The notes: generated by a model not told the origin, from the sequence alone. 64,000 nucleotides of DNA from Polymorphobacter megasporae (GCF_018982885.2 NZ_CP081848.1:1-64000); one strand, 5' to 3'. Counted from the first letter of the stretch, positions 23,964 to 33,981 are shown. Numbers and translations: made by a program.

Positions 23964-24173
23964 TTATACCGCCTTGGTCACGGCGTATTTCTTCATCGCT
24001 TTCTTGACGACGTAGCCACCAAGCGCCGCGACGATCATTCCCTGCGGACCCATGCGCCGCAACACCGTCGGTAGCAGGACACCAATCGCCGCGCCCGCCG
24101 GTCCCGACGCGGCGCCCCCGATCGTCCGCGCAATGCTGCGCCCCGCGATCATCGACACTAACCGACCGAGCAT
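23964..24173 (-). CDS. Small glycine-rich membrane protein of unknown function
   Basis: A 69-residue protein with a glycine/alanine-rich hydrophobic middle (about 18-38, IGGAASGPAGAAIGVLLPTV) and a second hydrophobic stretch (MIVAALGGYVV), ending in a lysine-rich tail (KKAMKKYAVTKAV). GGAG precedes the ATG at 24173. It could span the membrane twice. It lies between tamB and tetR on the same strand, upstream of the operator, and no function is suggested by context. Confidence 0.6.
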   Translation of the reverse strand: MLGRLVSMIAGRSIARTIGGAASGPAGAAIGVLLPTVLRRMGPQGMIVAALGGYVVKKAMKKYAVTKAV

Positions 24174-24222
24174 GACTGATCTCCACTAACCGATGCGGAA
24201 ATGCCTATCGCGGGGTGTTGGT

Positions 24223-27200
24223 TCAATAGTCGCGCTTGAGCCGCAGGTTGACGCTCGTCCCGCCGAGCGTCGCGACGTCCGACAGGATCGACAGCGACCG
24301 CGTCAGCGCGACCTCGATCGCGCTCGCCGAATAGCCCTGCGCGTCGGTCGACAGCTCGACGTACAGCCGCCGCCCGATATACTCGCCCGCCGCGATCGAC
24401 GTCTTGCGCCCGGTAGCAATGTCAGCCGGGAGCACCCGCAGCCGGTCGATCCGCAGCGTTTTGCGCACCGCATTGAACGGGTCGAGCTTGCCGCCCTTGC
24501 CGCCGCGCAACGACGCGAGCGCCCCCGCAAGCTGGACCGCCTCGGGGGCCGAAAGCGTTGTGATCGACGTCCCGAACAGCACCCGCGACAGTACCTCGTC
24601 CTCGGGGAGCGCCGGGGTCGAGCTGAACTTGATGTCGGGGTGAAGCGCGGTGCCGGTCAGGCTGAGCTGCGCGGTAAACCCCGAACTCGTGTTCTCGGCG
24701 GCGAGGTCGATCACCGGGTCGGGCGGATTCTTGCCGTCGAAGCGGACATCGCCGCGGGTCAGGTTGAAGCGCTTGCCGGCGAAGTCGTAGTCGCCGCGCA
24801 CCATCTTCACGACGCCGGAGAATTCGGGCGCGGTCGCGCGGCCCTTGAGCTTGAGGTCGCCGCGCCATGTCGAGGTCAGGCCGAGCCCGGCGACGTCGAC
24901 ATTGTCGCGCGCCGACGCGGCGATATCGAGCGACCATAAGGTCGGCTTGACGACCCGCGGCGGCGCGCGGCCAAGGAGTTCGACGTTGCGTTCGGTAACC
25001 GCGACGACGGGGATGTCGCTCGTCGTGCCGCCGCGCCCGAAGCGGTAGCGCGCGCGGACGATATCGAGCGATCCCGAAATCTTGCCGCCGCTCTCGTCGC
25101 TGTGGAGCCGCAGCGTTCCGCTCGCGGTCGCGCGCAAGTCGTCGCGGTTGAGGATCTGGGCGTTGTCGAGCTTCGTCGTGACGTCGACCGGGAAGCCGCG
25201 TTCGGCCGACAGGTCGACCCCGCCGCTCCCCGAAATCCTGCCATCCTTGCCGACCGTTCCCGAGAACGCGGCGAGGTCGAGCCGGGAGCCGGTGAAGCGC
25301 CCGTAGAGCTTGACGTTGTCGATCACCGTGCCGAGCGCGACGTTCTCGACCCGCCCGCCCGTCACCGCGATCGACCCCGTCAGCCGGGGATCGCCGAGCC
25401 GCCCGCCCGCGTCGACCGCCGCGGTGATCGGCCCGCGAACGTCGAGCGCCTCGACTCCGCTGAGCAGCCATACCGCCTCGGCCGGACCCGCGAAGCGCGC
25501 CTGCGCGAAGAGCGGCGCGGCGAAGAGCCGGTCTCGCAGGTTTGGCTCGCTGCCGAGCGTCAGTTCGGCCTGCGCGCGCCCCAGCGTCGCGCCGCCGCGG
25601 ACGACAACTGCACGCGCGCTCGCCGAGGACGCAGAAAGCGCGGCGTTGACCGCGAGGTCGATAGGTTGCGACGACGACGCGAGGCCCGAGCGGCTGAGCC
25701 CGGCGATGCGCAGCGCGAGCGATCCGGTCGGCGCGGCGGTGGCGGGCACAGCGAAGGCGATCGTCCCCGACGCGTGCCCGGCGAAGTTGTAGCCGGGGTC
25801 GAACAGCGTCAGCAGCGACAGGCCGAGATTGTCGAGGCGGACCGAACCGCTGAGTCCGCTGCCGAAGCTCCCGGCAAGTTCGACGCGGCCATCGGGAGTC
25901 TGGACGACGACTGGAGCGAGCCGCCACGCCGCTCCGCCGCGGTCGACCTGCGCGCGGTGGTCGAGCGTCAGCTTGCGCCCGTCGACCGTTGCCGCCGCAC
26001 CGATATCGAGGTGGTCGGCCGATCCTCGTGCGTCGATGGTGGCGTTGAACGGGACCCCGGCGACCCCGGCGAGCGCGAGCGTCGCAGTGCCGCGCCCGGT
26101 GGCGTCGGCGATCGTCCCGGACAGCGTCGCCAGCGTCGTCCCGGCAGTGCGGACATCACCGAGCGCGAACTTGGCGTCGATCGACGGCTCGCCCGGCCCG
26201 GCGACGATCCGCGCGGTGACGTTGCCACGCCCGATCGCGACGCCGCCGAGCCGGGCATTGGCGGCGGCGAGGACGACGTCGCCGCGTTGCGCCGATCCGG
26301 CAGGCGCGAGGACGAGGCTCCCGTTCAACCCCGCGCCGCCGACCGCGAGCCGCCCGGTGACGAGCGCATCGGCATCGGGCACCAGCGTTCCGCGCAGGGT
26401 CACACCGGCAGCGGCGGCATCGACGTCGATCGCGGCTCCGCTGGTCCGGATCAATGCGTTCGCCGTCGCCGGACCGATCGCCGAGCCGCCGCGCGCCGCA
26501 ACTCGCCAGCCATCGGGGGCCTCTACCGCGTGCGCTGTGACGGCGGTCAGGCCGAAGCCCGGTGCAGGGAGGGCGACGTCGACCACCGGCGAATCGAGCT
26601 GCCCGGCAAGGTCGATCGTCGCCGCGCCATAGGTCTTCGACGCGCCGCGAGTGACGAGATGGACGCTGCCGTCGGGCGCGCGCGTGCCGCTCCCCGATTG
26701 CTCGAATCCCGGCGCGATTAGGCGGAGGTCGGTGAAACGCATCGACAGGTCGGGGGCGACGTCGATCGTCGTCGTCACCACCGGCAGCCCGGCGAAGATG
26801 CTGCGGAAGAAGCCGCCGTCGATCTGCGTCGCGGCGGCACGAACGGTGCCGGCGACGCGCGTCCCCCCGGTTGCGTCAGGGGCGATGCGCACCTTCGCGG
26901 CGACGTCGGCGATTCCGATCTCACCGATCCTGAAGTGCGGCAGCCGTCCATCGAAGCCGACCGCATAATCGCCATCGCCGAGGCCGAGCCGCAGCGTCAT
27001 CGTCCCCGCGATCCGCGCGCTCTGCACCGCGAGTGCGGGCGACGTGACCTGCCCGTTCTCGACCGCCAAGGCCCCTGTTATCCGTAGGTTAGCCAGCAGC
27101 GGTGCAATGTCCGGCCCCACGTTCTCGACCCGCGCGGCGGTCGCGACGATCGGGATACTGTGCCCGTTTGTACGCCCGGTCGCGCGGAAACCGACGAAGC

Positions 27201-28347
27201 CGGTCGGCCCCCACGCGAACGCCGGACTGGTCAGCACATAGTCGATCGCCGGGCTCGCGAACGTCCCGCCGACGGTCGCGTTCAAGGCAATATCACGCCC
27301 GCTAAGGCGCGGCAGGAACGCGGCCGGCTTGAGCAGGCGCGCCTCGACCCGGAGGCGGTCGAAGGTCTCGTTGCCGAAGTCGGCGCTGCCGCTCGCGGTC
27401 GCCGCGATGACCGGCGAGGCGGCGGCAAGGGTCCCGCTGAGCACCCGCTCGACCACGCGCACATCGGCCCGCACACGCACGATCGGCGACGTCACACGGG
27501 CTAACCCACCGCCGAACATCGACGACGGCGCCGTCGTCCCGGTCACGACGAAACGTCCCGCGTTCGCCGCCAGCGCGAGGTCGGCGAGCTGCACCCGCCC
27601 AAGCCGCGCGGTCGCACTGCCGTGCCAGTCTTGCCACGTCCCCTTGCCACCGACCGTCAGCTCAAACGGCGCAGCGAACCCCGCCAGCCGCGCGATCGTA
27701 CCGTGCGCCGGGGCGGCGATCGTCGCGGCGAGGTCGAGCGCATCGCGGTCGGGGACGGCGTCGAGGTGGACACGGATTACGTCGCCGCCGATTGCGCTCG
27801 TCGCGGCGGCATCGACCCGCGCTCGGCCCTTGCGGATGTCGGCCGAGCCGCCGAGCGCGATCGTCTCGGCGATGCCGGTGACCGGGGCGGCGAGGACCAG
27901 CCGGTCGATCCGCAGCCGGTCGACGACGATATCGATGCCGGGCAGCACGCGCTTGTCGGCGCTCGGGCGGAGCCTTGGCCGGCGCAGCACGATCGCGTCG
28001 CTCGCCACCGCCGACCGCACGCTGAGCCGGTTGTCGATCAGCGCGAGCGGCCGCCAGTCGAGGTCGAGCAACGGCACCCGCGCGAACACGCCGTCAGGGT
28101 CGCCGAGCGTCAGGTCGTGGAGCCGCGCATGACCGAAGATGTCGCCCTCGATCCGCCCGACGCCGACGCGCAACCCCGACTTCGGCGCGTACAGCCCGAG
28201 CAGCCGCACCACGGCGCCGCGCCCCGACTCGCTCGCAAGATACAGCCGCCCGCCCCAGACCAGCCCCGCCAGCGCGAGCGCGACGACCATGATCCAGGTG
28301 ACGAGGCGGACGTGGCGCTTGACCCAGCCGGTCGGCTTGCGCGCCAT
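24223..28347 (-). CDS. tamB: Translocation and assembly module protein TamB
   Basis: A 1374-residue envelope protein. One N-terminal membrane anchor (about 17-37, VTWIMVVALALAGLVWGG) is followed by a very long, repetitive beta-helical chain that spans the periplasm, and a C-terminal TamB (DUF490) domain from about 1000 ending in NLRLKRDY. TamB works with TamA to insert some outer-membrane proteins and, as an AsmA-like protein, probably moves phospholipids between membranes. Its ATG overlaps the tamA stop (TGATG), so the two are translationally coupled. Length is in the usual range. Confidence 0.95.
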   Translation of the reverse strand: MARKPTGWVKRHVRLVTWIMVVALALAGLVWGGRLYLASESGRGAVVRLLGLYAPKSGLRVGVGRIEGDIFGHARLHDLTLGDPDGVFARVPLLDLDWRPLALIDNRLSVRSAVASDAIVLRRPRLRPSADKRVLPGIDIVVDRLRIDRLVLAAPVTGIAETIALGGSADIRKGRARVDAAATSAIGGDVIRVHLDAVPDRDALDLAATIAAPAHGTIARLAGFAAPFELTVGGKGTWQDWHGSATARLGRVQLADLALAANAGRFVVTGTTAPSSMFGGGLARVTSPIVRVRADVRVVERVLSGTLAAASPVIAATASGSADFGNETFDRLRVEARLLKPAAFLPRLSGRDIALNATVGGTFASPAIDYVLTSPAFAWGPTGFVGFRATGRTNGHSIPIVATAARVENVGPDIAPLLANLRITGALAVENGQVTSPALAVQSARIAGTMTLRLGLGDGDYAVGFDGRLPHFRIGEIGIADVAAKVRIAPDATGGTRVAGTVRAAATQIDGGFFRSIFAGLPVVTTTIDVAPDLSMRFTDLRLIAPGFEQSGSGTRAPDGSVHLVTRGASKTYGAATIDLAGQLDSPVVDVALPAPGFGLTAVTAHAVEAPDGWRVAARGGSAIGPATANALIRTSGAAIDVDAAAAGVTLRGTLVPDADALVTGRLAVGGAGLNGSLVLAPAGSAQRGDVVLAAANARLGGVAIGRGNVTARIVAGPGEPSIDAKFALGDVRTAGTTLATLSGTIADATGRGTATLALAGVAGVPFNATIDARGSADHLDIGAAATVDGRKLTLDHRAQVDRGGAAWRLAPVVVQTPDGRVELAGSFGSGLSGSVRLDNLGLSLLTLFDPGYNFAGHASGTIAFAVPATAAPTGSLALRIAGLSRSGLASSSQPIDLAVNAALSASSASARAVVVRGGATLGRAQAELTLGSEPNLRDRLFAAPLFAQARFAGPAEAVWLLSGVEALDVRGPITAAVDAGGRLGDPRLTGSIAVTGGRVENVALGTVIDNVKLYGRFTGSRLDLAAFSGTVGKDGRISGSGGVDLSAERGFPVDVTTKLDNAQILNRDDLRATASGTLRLHSDESGGKISGSLDIVRARYRFGRGGTTSDIPVVAVTERNVELLGRAPPRVVKPTLWSLDIAASARDNVDVAGLGLTSTWRGDLKLKGRATAPEFSGVVKMVRGDYDFAGKRFNLTRGDVRFDGKNPPDPVIDLAAENTSSGFTAQLSLTGTALHPDIKFSSTPALPEDEVLSRVLFGTSITTLSAPEAVQLAGALASLRGGKGGKLDPFNAVRKTLRIDRLRVLPADIATGRKTSIAAGEYIGRRLYVELSTDAQGYSASAIEVALTRSLSILSDVATLGGTSVNLRLKRDY

Positions 28348-30302
28348 CAGAACGCCTGCCCGATCGACACGTAGAACTGGACGCGGGCGTCGCCCTTCTG
28401 CGGGTTGATCGGCGTCGCGACGTCGATCCGGACCGGGCCGAAGCTCGTATAATATCGTGCGCCGATGCCCGCGCCGTAGCGGACGTCGCGGAAGCGCGGG
28501 ATCGTCGCGGTGTCGATCTCGCCTGCGTCGAAGAACGGCACGACGCCGAAGTCGCCGAGCCGGAAGCGCGCCTCGACGCTCGCCTCGGCAATCGAGTCAC
28601 CGCCGCGCGGGCTACCGTCGGCGTCCTTCGGCCCGACCGCCTGATAGCCGTAGCCACGGACCGACCCGCCGCCGCCGGCGTAGAAGCGCCGCGACGGCGC
28701 GATGTCGCCCTTCGACGCCCCGGCGATCGTCCCGAGATGCCCGCGCGCGGCGAAGGTGATGCGGTCGGTGAGCGGGACGTACTTGGTCGCCTCAACCTGA
28801 AGCTTGACGTAGGGGAACGTGCCGCTGGCGAACGACAGTTCAGGCGAGGCGCGCCCGGTCAGGCGGAAGCCGCGCGTCGGATCGAGCAGGTTGTTCGACC
28901 CGTCGTACGTCAGGCTCGCCGGGGTCGCGGCGATATAATAGGTCTTGAGCGGGTTGCCCGGCGCGCTCTTGTCGCGTTCGATCGAGATCAGCGCCTGCGT
29001 GCCGAGCGAATAATACCACTGCTTCTGCCAGATCAGGTTGGTCTCGCGCTCGATCGTCGCGCCGACCTGGATCGTCCGCGCATTGAACGCGTCCTGCGTC
29101 GCCGAATCGCCGAAGATGTCGAAGACCAATGTCGTGTCGCGCGACCGCCAGTTCTGGCGGCGCAGTTCGGCCCCGAGCAGCTGCTCGTGCTCGGCGGCGA
29201 TCGCGCGGAAGGTCACCGCGCCGTTCGGCGGCAGCAGGTTGCGATGCTCCCAGCTCGCCTCGAGCCGCGCGCCTTGCGAGGTCGAATAGCCCCCCGTCGC
29301 GGCGACGGTGCGGAGCGGCGCGGTGTCGGTATGGACGACGACGTCGATCGTCTCGCCGCCGCCGGGCGCCGGCCCCGCGGCTATGGGCGCGAGCGTCACC
29401 CCGCCGACAAGCCCGGTCGCGATCAAGGCGCGGCGAAGATCGTCAAGATCGGTGGCGGTGTACGGGTCGCCGGGGTGCCAGCGCGCAAGACGCTCGATGC
29501 CGGCCTGGCCGACGACCGACTTGCCGTCGACCCGAATGCGCCCGAAGCGCCCCGCGGCTCCCGGGTCGACGTGCTGCGTCAGCGTCGCGGTGCGGGTGGC
29601 GTGGTCGACCTCGATCTCGGGCGGATCGATCGTCGCGAACGGGTGGCCGCGGACGCTGAGATACGCCTTGAGCCCGTCCTGCCCCGCCGCGATCGCCGCG
29701 GCGCCGAGCGGGTCGCCCGCCTTGACCCCGATCCCGCCCTCGACCAACCCGGCGGGGGTATTCGGCGGCAACGTCAGCCTGACCTCGGCGACGTGGTACA
29801 GCGGCCCCGGATCGACCGCGAGCGTCACCGCGACGGGCGTCCCGGGCGCATTCCCCTGCACGATCGTCGTCACCGTCCGGCCGCCGTAATAGCCGAGGCT
29901 ACGGAGGAGCAGGTCGATCAGGTCGCGGTCGTCGGCAGCGCGGCGGTTGATCTGCGCGAGGTTGGCGACCGCGCCGCGCCCCTTGAACAGCGCCGACTCG
30001 GTCCGGAAGCGCGGTGCGAGGCGATCGTCGAGCCCGGTCAGCGCCACGGTGTAGCGGACGTCGCCGCTGGTCACGGCCTCGGGGGCGGCGGCTCCGGGTG
30101 CGGCGGCGGCGTCGGGCCACGGCACGGTGATCCCCGGGCGCGGCGCGAGCGTGTCGGGTGGACCGATCTGGGGCGCGGTCCCCTGCGTTACCGTGCCCTG
30201 CGCAGCGGTCCCCTGAGCGACGACGACGCTCGCCCAGCCCAGTCCCGCCCAGCACCCTCCCACTGCAAGCGCAGCGCGGACGCCGGCGGAACAAACGATC
30301 AT
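28347..30302 (-). CDS. tamA: Translocation and assembly module protein TamA (Omp85 family)
   Basis: A 651-residue outer-membrane barrel protein. An N-terminal signal region (MIVCSAGVRAALAV...) is followed by a low-complexity stretch with three QGT units, POTRA domains (about 80-330) and a 16-strand Omp85 barrel with RGYGYQAVGP, the conserved lid-lock RGxGY type motif, and an aromatic C-terminal end (YVSIGQAF). The ATG at 30302 is chosen because the frame upstream has no signal peptide; a longer frame exists. It partners with the overlapping tamB. Confidence 0.92.
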   Translation of the reverse strand: MIVCSAGVRAALAVGGCWAGLGWASVVVAQGTAAQGTVTQGTAPQIGPPDTLAPRPGITVPWPDAAAAPGAAAPEAVTSGDVRYTVALTGLDDRLAPRFRTESALFKGRGAVANLAQINRRAADDRDLIDLLLRSLGYYGGRTVTTIVQGNAPGTPVAVTLAVDPGPLYHVAEVRLTLPPNTPAGLVEGGIGVKAGDPLGAAAIAAGQDGLKAYLSVRGHPFATIDPPEIEVDHATRTATLTQHVDPGAAGRFGRIRVDGKSVVGQAGIERLARWHPGDPYTATDLDDLRRALIATGLVGGVTLAPIAAGPAPGGGETIDVVVHTDTAPLRTVAATGGYSTSQGARLEASWEHRNLLPPNGAVTFRAIAAEHEQLLGAELRRQNWRSRDTTLVFDIFGDSATQDAFNARTIQVGATIERETNLIWQKQWYYSLGTQALISIERDKSAPGNPLKTYYIAATPASLTYDGSNNLLDPTRGFRLTGRASPELSFASGTFPYVKLQVEATKYVPLTDRITFAARGHLGTIAGASKGDIAPSRRFYAGGGGSVRGYGYQAVGPKDADGSPRGGDSIAEASVEARFRLGDFGVVPFFDAGEIDTATIPRFRDVRYGAGIGARYYTSFGPVRIDVATPINPQKGDARVQFYVSIGQAF

Positions 30303-30423
30303 GCCGCAAGGTCTAACCCGCCGCGCCGGGGAGCGCAAAGCAGCGGTGGCGCGGGTGGCCGCCCTGACGGCACGAATGGCCGCATGGCTTGCGCTGGCGC
30401 GCGATCCCCGCGATGAGACCACC

Positions 30424-30585
30424 ATGCAAAAAGGCGGCGGCATCATCCTTGCGATCTCCCTGCTCGTCGGAGCAGGCGTCGGGGTCAAGCTCGGCGAGGG
30501 ATCGCTCGGCATCGTCATCGGGCTCGGCGTCGGCCTGCTCGCGGTGGTGGTCCTCGGCTGGTTGGACAGCCGCCGGAAGCGCTGA
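30424..30585 (+). CDS. Small membrane protein of unknown function
   Basis: A 53-residue frame, MQKGGGIILAISLLVGAGVG then a glycine-rich second hydrophobic stretch (SLGIVIGLGVGLLAVVVLGW) and a basic end (LDSRRKR). It predicts two membrane helices. The start at 30424 gives a clean two-helix protein; the frame is open upstream to 30301, but that part overlaps the tamA 5' end and looks non-coding. No known family. Confidence 0.6.
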   Translation: MQKGGGIILAISLLVGAGVGVKLGEGSLGIVIGLGVGLLAVVVLGWLDSRRKR

Positions 30586-30626
30586 GCTTGCGCGCTTCCG
30601 TTCACCTGTCAGGGTTCGGCGCGATC

Positions 30627-31547
30627 ATGACCGAAACCGTCGCCGCCGACGCCGCCGGGATCGCGCGCGCAGTCGCGTTCCTCGCTCAAGGACATGTCGT
30701 CGCGCTGCCGACCGAGACGGTCTACGGCCTCGCGGGGGATGCGACCGACCCCGCCGCAGTCGCGGCAATCTACGCCGCGAAGGGCCGCCCGGGGTTCAAC
30801 CCGCTGATCGTCCATGTCGCCGACCTCGCCGCCGCCGAGCAATTGGTCGAGGTCGATGATATCGCACGGGCGCTAGCAGACCGCTTCTGGCCAGGACCGC
30901 TGACGCTCGTCCTCCCGGCGCGCCCCGGCAACGGCATCGCGCCCGACGTCACCGCCGATTTGGCGACGCTTGCGGTCCGCGTTCCGGCGCACCCGGTGAT
31001 GCGCGCCGTCCTGACTGCGTTCGGCCGTCCGCTCGCAGCGCCGTCGGCAAACGCGAGCGGGACGATCAGTCCGACGACCGCCGCGCACGTCGCCGCGAGC
31101 CTTGGCGGGCGCATCCCGCTGATCGTTGATGGCGGGGCGACACCGGGGGGCCTCGAAAGCGCGATCGTCCGCGTCGACAGCGACCGCGTCTCGCTCCTCC
31201 GCCCGGGCGGAATCGACGCCGCGCTGCTCGGCATCACCGCCGCGGCCGGACCGGGCATCGTCGCGCCGGGCCAGCTCGCGAGCCATTATGCGCCGACCCA
31301 GCCACTTCGCCTCGACGCGACCTGCGCCGAAGCGGGCGAGTTCCTGATCGGCTTCGGACCCGTCGCGGGCGACCTTAACCTGTCGGAATTGGGCGATCTA
31401 GACGAAGCTGCGGCGGCGCTGTTCGCCGCTCTCCACGCCGCGCAGGCGAGCGGGGCGAAACGCATCGCCGTTGCCCCGATCCCCGAAACCGGCGTCGGTG
31501 CCGCAATCAACGACCGGCTCCGGCGAGCAGCAGCCCCGCGCCCCTAA
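30627..31547 (+). CDS. L-threonylcarbamoyladenylate synthase (Sua5/YwlC/YrdC family)
   Basis: A 306-residue protein with an N-terminal YrdC domain (about 12-195) and a C-terminal Sua5 domain. The active-site strands are VVALPTETVYGLAGDA and KGRPGFNPLIVHV, with PLAAPSANASGTISPTTAAHV and the STIVR-like SAIVRVD later; the linker LRPGGI precedes the Sua5 part (ASHYAP onward). It makes threonylcarbamoyl-AMP, the precursor of t6A37 in ANN-decoding tRNAs. ATG at 30627 is preferred as it begins the family's conserved N-terminus. Confidence 0.94.
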   Translation: MTETVAADAAGIARAVAFLAQGHVVALPTETVYGLAGDATDPAAVAAIYAAKGRPGFNPLIVHVADLAAAEQLVEVDDIARALADRFWPGPLTLVLPARPGNGIAPDVTADLATLAVRVPAHPVMRAVLTAFGRPLAAPSANASGTISPTTAAHVAASLGGRIPLIVDGGATPGGLESAIVRVDSDRVSLLRPGGIDAALLGITAAAGPGIVAPGQLASHYAPTQPLRLDATCAEAGEFLIGFGPVAGDLNLSELGDLDEAAAALFAALHAAQASGAKRIAVAPIPETGVGAAINDRLRRAAAPRP

Positions 31548-31688
31548 GATCCTCCCCGCCTTCGGGGAGGGGGACCGCGCCCTCTTTGGCGTGGTGGAGG
31601 GGCAGTGGTGCGAACTCACAATTCGAGCCCGCTCGACCGCCCCTCCGTCGCGCAAGGGCGCGCCACCTCCCCGAAGGCGGGGAGGATC
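31548..31688. repeat. 141-bp palindromic intergenic element
   Basis: The outer arms GATCCTCCCCGCCTTCGGGG (31548 on, 23 bp in total) and their perfect complement at 31666-31688 enclose further complementary blocks (GGAGGGGC and GCCCCTCC; CGCGCCCT and AGGGCGCG). The whole can fold into one long hairpin. It contains no gene and no transposase, so it is a non-autonomous MITE- or REP-like element of a different family from the 361-436 type. Confidence 0.8.
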
Positions 31689-31803
31689 GATACCATCGAT
31701 ACCCGTGCCGGAAAGGATCAAGATCGCATGTGAAAGATCAAAATCATTCTTGCAATTCATTCTCAATAGCGGTCAGATGCGCTCGAGTGATGGAGCGCCG
31801 CTG

Positions 31804-32211
31804 ATGCTGATCGACCACGATGCCTTTCGCCGCGAGCCGAGCGTATGGACCGATCTTCCCGGTGACGAGGGGCTGATCCTGTGGTCGTTGCGGCGGATGG
31901 TCGTCGCGTGGCCGCGCTGCCATACCGTTCAGGTCGCGCTTCACGTCCGCTACGGCGACGAGGGATTGGCGATCGAGCATCTGCTGCGCTGCTGGCTGCT
32001 CGGGCTGTCGAATCACGCGCGCCGCCGCCTCGTCATCGGCGATCCGAATTGCGCGATGCTGCTCGCCGACGAGGGGGTGCTGCTGTTCGTCCTGCGCTCG
32101 GCGACCCCCGAGGGTGCAGCGGGTCAGGCGCTGATCGACCTCACCGGCAATCCTTGCGCCGCCTGCCTGCTGCCGCTGGCGCAGTCGCTCGCCTTCACCG
32201 CTCAGTTGTAG
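31804..32211 (+). CDS. Conserved-looking protein of unknown function
   Basis: A 135-residue protein, MLIDHDAFRREPSVWTDLPG onward, mostly alpha-helical and without signal or membrane segments. WSLRRMVVAWPRCHTVQVAL and CWLLGLSNHARRRLVIGDPN are its densest blocks, and it ends with two cysteines in NPCAACLLPLAQ. I do not recognise the family. GGAG lies eight bases before the ATG at 31804. Its last codons overlap the convergent acyl-CoA dehydrogenase gene by 10 bp. Confidence 0.68.
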   Translation: MLIDHDAFRREPSVWTDLPGDEGLILWSLRRMVVAWPRCHTVQVALHVRYGDEGLAIEHLLRCWLLGLSNHARRRLVIGDPNCAMLLADEGVLLFVLRSATPEGAAGQALIDLTGNPCAACLLPLAQSLAFTAQL

Positions 32212-33371
32212 CCGAGCTGGCGTCCGGCGAGGTCGAGCATGATCTCCTCGCTGCCGCCGCCGATCGCGTTGACGCGGACCTCGCGGTAGATGCGCTCGAC
32301 CTTGCTGCCCTTGAGGTAGCTTGCGCCGCCCAAGACCTGCGCCGCCTCGCGCGCGACGCTTTCGAGCATCCGCGTCGCCTGGACCTTGAGCATTGCGAAG
32401 TCGGCGGGGAGGCCCTTGCCGTGCTTGACCTGCCACGCGCACAGATCGACCCACGCCTGCGTCGCATTGATCTGTCGCGCCATGTCGGCGAGCTTGATCC
32501 GGATCGACTGGTGCTGCGCGAGCCGCTTGCCGAAGGTCTCGCGCGTCGTCGCCCACTCGACCGCTTCCTTGAGACACACCCGGGCGAAGGCGCAGCACGA
32601 ATGCGCCATGCCGAGCCGCTCGCCGTTGAAGTTGCGCATGATCCCGCCGAAACCGGCGTTTTCGGGCCCGATCATGTTTTCGGGCGGCACCTCGACATTG
32701 TCGAAATACAGCGCGGCGGTGTCGGAGCAGTGCCAACCCATTTTCTCGAGCGGGGTGCGGGTAAAGCCCGGCATGCCGGCTTCGATCAGCATCAGCGAGA
32801 TGCCGCCCATCCCGGGACCGCCGGTGCGGACCGCGACGGTGACATAGTCGGCGCGCATCCCCGAAGTGATGAACATCTTGCCGCCGTTGACGACGTATTT
32901 GTTGCCGACTTTCTCCGCGCGTGTCGTCAGCGCGGCGACGTCGGACCCGCCGCCCGCCTCGGTGATGCCGAGCGCGATGATCTTGTCGCCGCTGAGCACC
33001 GCCGGCGCGATGCGCCGCTTCATCTCGTCCGAGCCGAGCGCGAGGATCGGCGGGAGGCCGATGCCGTGCGTCATCAGCGACGCGGTCAGCCCGCCCGCGC
33101 CGACGCTCGCGAGCTCCTCCGACTGGGTCAGCGAATGGAAGATATCGAAGCCGTCGCTGTGCCCGCCAAACTCTTCCGGATAACCGAGGCCGAGAATGCC
33201 CGCCGCCGCCGCTTTTCTGTGGAGGTCGCGCGGCAGCGAGCGGGCGTCTTCCCACGCGTCGATGTTTGGGGCGACCTCGGCGGCGACGAAGCGACGGACC
33301 GAGTCGGCGACGGCGGTGTGCGTCTCGTCGTAGAACGGCGAACGCGCCCGCCAGTCGTCGAACATCGTCAT
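32202..33371 (-). CDS. Acyl-CoA dehydrogenase
   Basis: A 389-residue flavoprotein of fatty-acid or amino-acid breakdown. ALGITEAGGGSDVAALTTRA is the FAD/substrate strand, followed by GGKMFITSGMRADYVTVAVRTG. The catalytic base region reads MARQINATQAWVDLCAWQ and the C-terminus GGASYLKGSKVERIYREVRVNAIGGGSEEIMLDLAGRQLGY. GGGGAG precedes the ATG at 33371. Chain length of the substrate cannot be predicted; medium-chain or short-branched-chain acyl-CoA are both possible. Confidence 0.94.
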   Translation of the reverse strand: MTMFDDWRARSPFYDETHTAVADSVRRFVAAEVAPNIDAWEDARSLPRDLHRKAAAAGILGLGYPEEFGGHSDGFDIFHSLTQSEELASVGAGGLTASLMTHGIGLPPILALGSDEMKRRIAPAVLSGDKIIALGITEAGGGSDVAALTTRAEKVGNKYVVNGGKMFITSGMRADYVTVAVRTGGPGMGGISLMLIEAGMPGFTRTPLEKMGWHCSDTAALYFDNVEVPPENMIGPENAGFGGIMRNFNGERLGMAHSCCAFARVCLKEAVEWATTRETFGKRLAQHQSIRIKLADMARQINATQAWVDLCAWQVKHGKGLPADFAMLKVQATRMLESVAREAAQVLGGASYLKGSKVERIYREVRVNAIGGGSEEIMLDLAGRQLGYN

Positions 33372-33397
33372 GGCATTCTCCCCTTATTTTGGGGAGG

Positions 33398-33931
33398 TTA
33401 CGCCGCCTTCAGCCGCGCCGCATAGCCCTTGCGGAACTTCGCCATCTTCGGCCCGACGACCGCGGCACAATAGCCCGCGTTCGGGTTGTTCGCGTAATAT
33501 TGCTGATGGTACTGCTCGGCCTTGTACCACGGCGCGAGCGGCTCGATCGTGGTGACGATCGGCTGGTCCCAGTCGGCCTGGTTCCGTTCGATCGCTTCCT
33601 CGGCCTCGGCGCGCTGCTCGGGAGAATGCGGGAAGATCGCGGAGCGATACTGCGTCCCGGCGTCGGCCCCCTGCCGGTTTAGCGTCGTCGGGTCGTGCGT
33701 ATGAAAGAAGATGTCGAGCAGGTCGGCATAGCTGATCTGCGCCTCGTCGAAGGTGATCCGCACCGCCTCGGCGTGCCCGGTCCGGCCGGTGCAGACCGCC
33801 GCGTACGACGGGTCGGTGACGTGGCCGCCAATATACCCCGACTCGACCGCCTGGACGCCGGTCAGCGAGTCGAACACCGCCTCGGTGCACCAGAAACAGC
33901 CCCCGGCGATCGTCGCAAATTCGGTCATCAT
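33398..33931 (-). CDS. msrA: Peptide methionine sulfoxide reductase MsrA
   Basis: A 177-residue enzyme that reduces methionine-S-sulfoxide in proteins. The catalytic motif [11 protein letters not shown] is near the N-terminus, followed by [29 protein letters not shown] and the FFHTHDPTT and QYRSAIF blocks. The C-terminal resolving cysteine region is [10 protein letters not shown]. Two adjacent ATG codons (33931 and 33928) follow GAGGAG. No msrB is beside it. Confidence 0.96.
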   Translation of the reverse strand: MMTEFATIAGGCFWCTEAVFDSLTGVQAVESGYIGGHVTDPSYAAVCTGRTGHAEAVRITFDEAQISYADLLDIFFHTHDPTTLNRQGADAGTQYRSAIFPHSPEQRAEAEEAIERNQADWDQPIVTTIEPLAPWYKAEQYHQQYYANNPNAGYCAAVVGPKMAKFRKGYAARLKAA

Positions 33932-33981
33932 CGTCTCCTCGATCTACCCCGCGAATGTGGGCATGAAACGTGACGGTGCAA

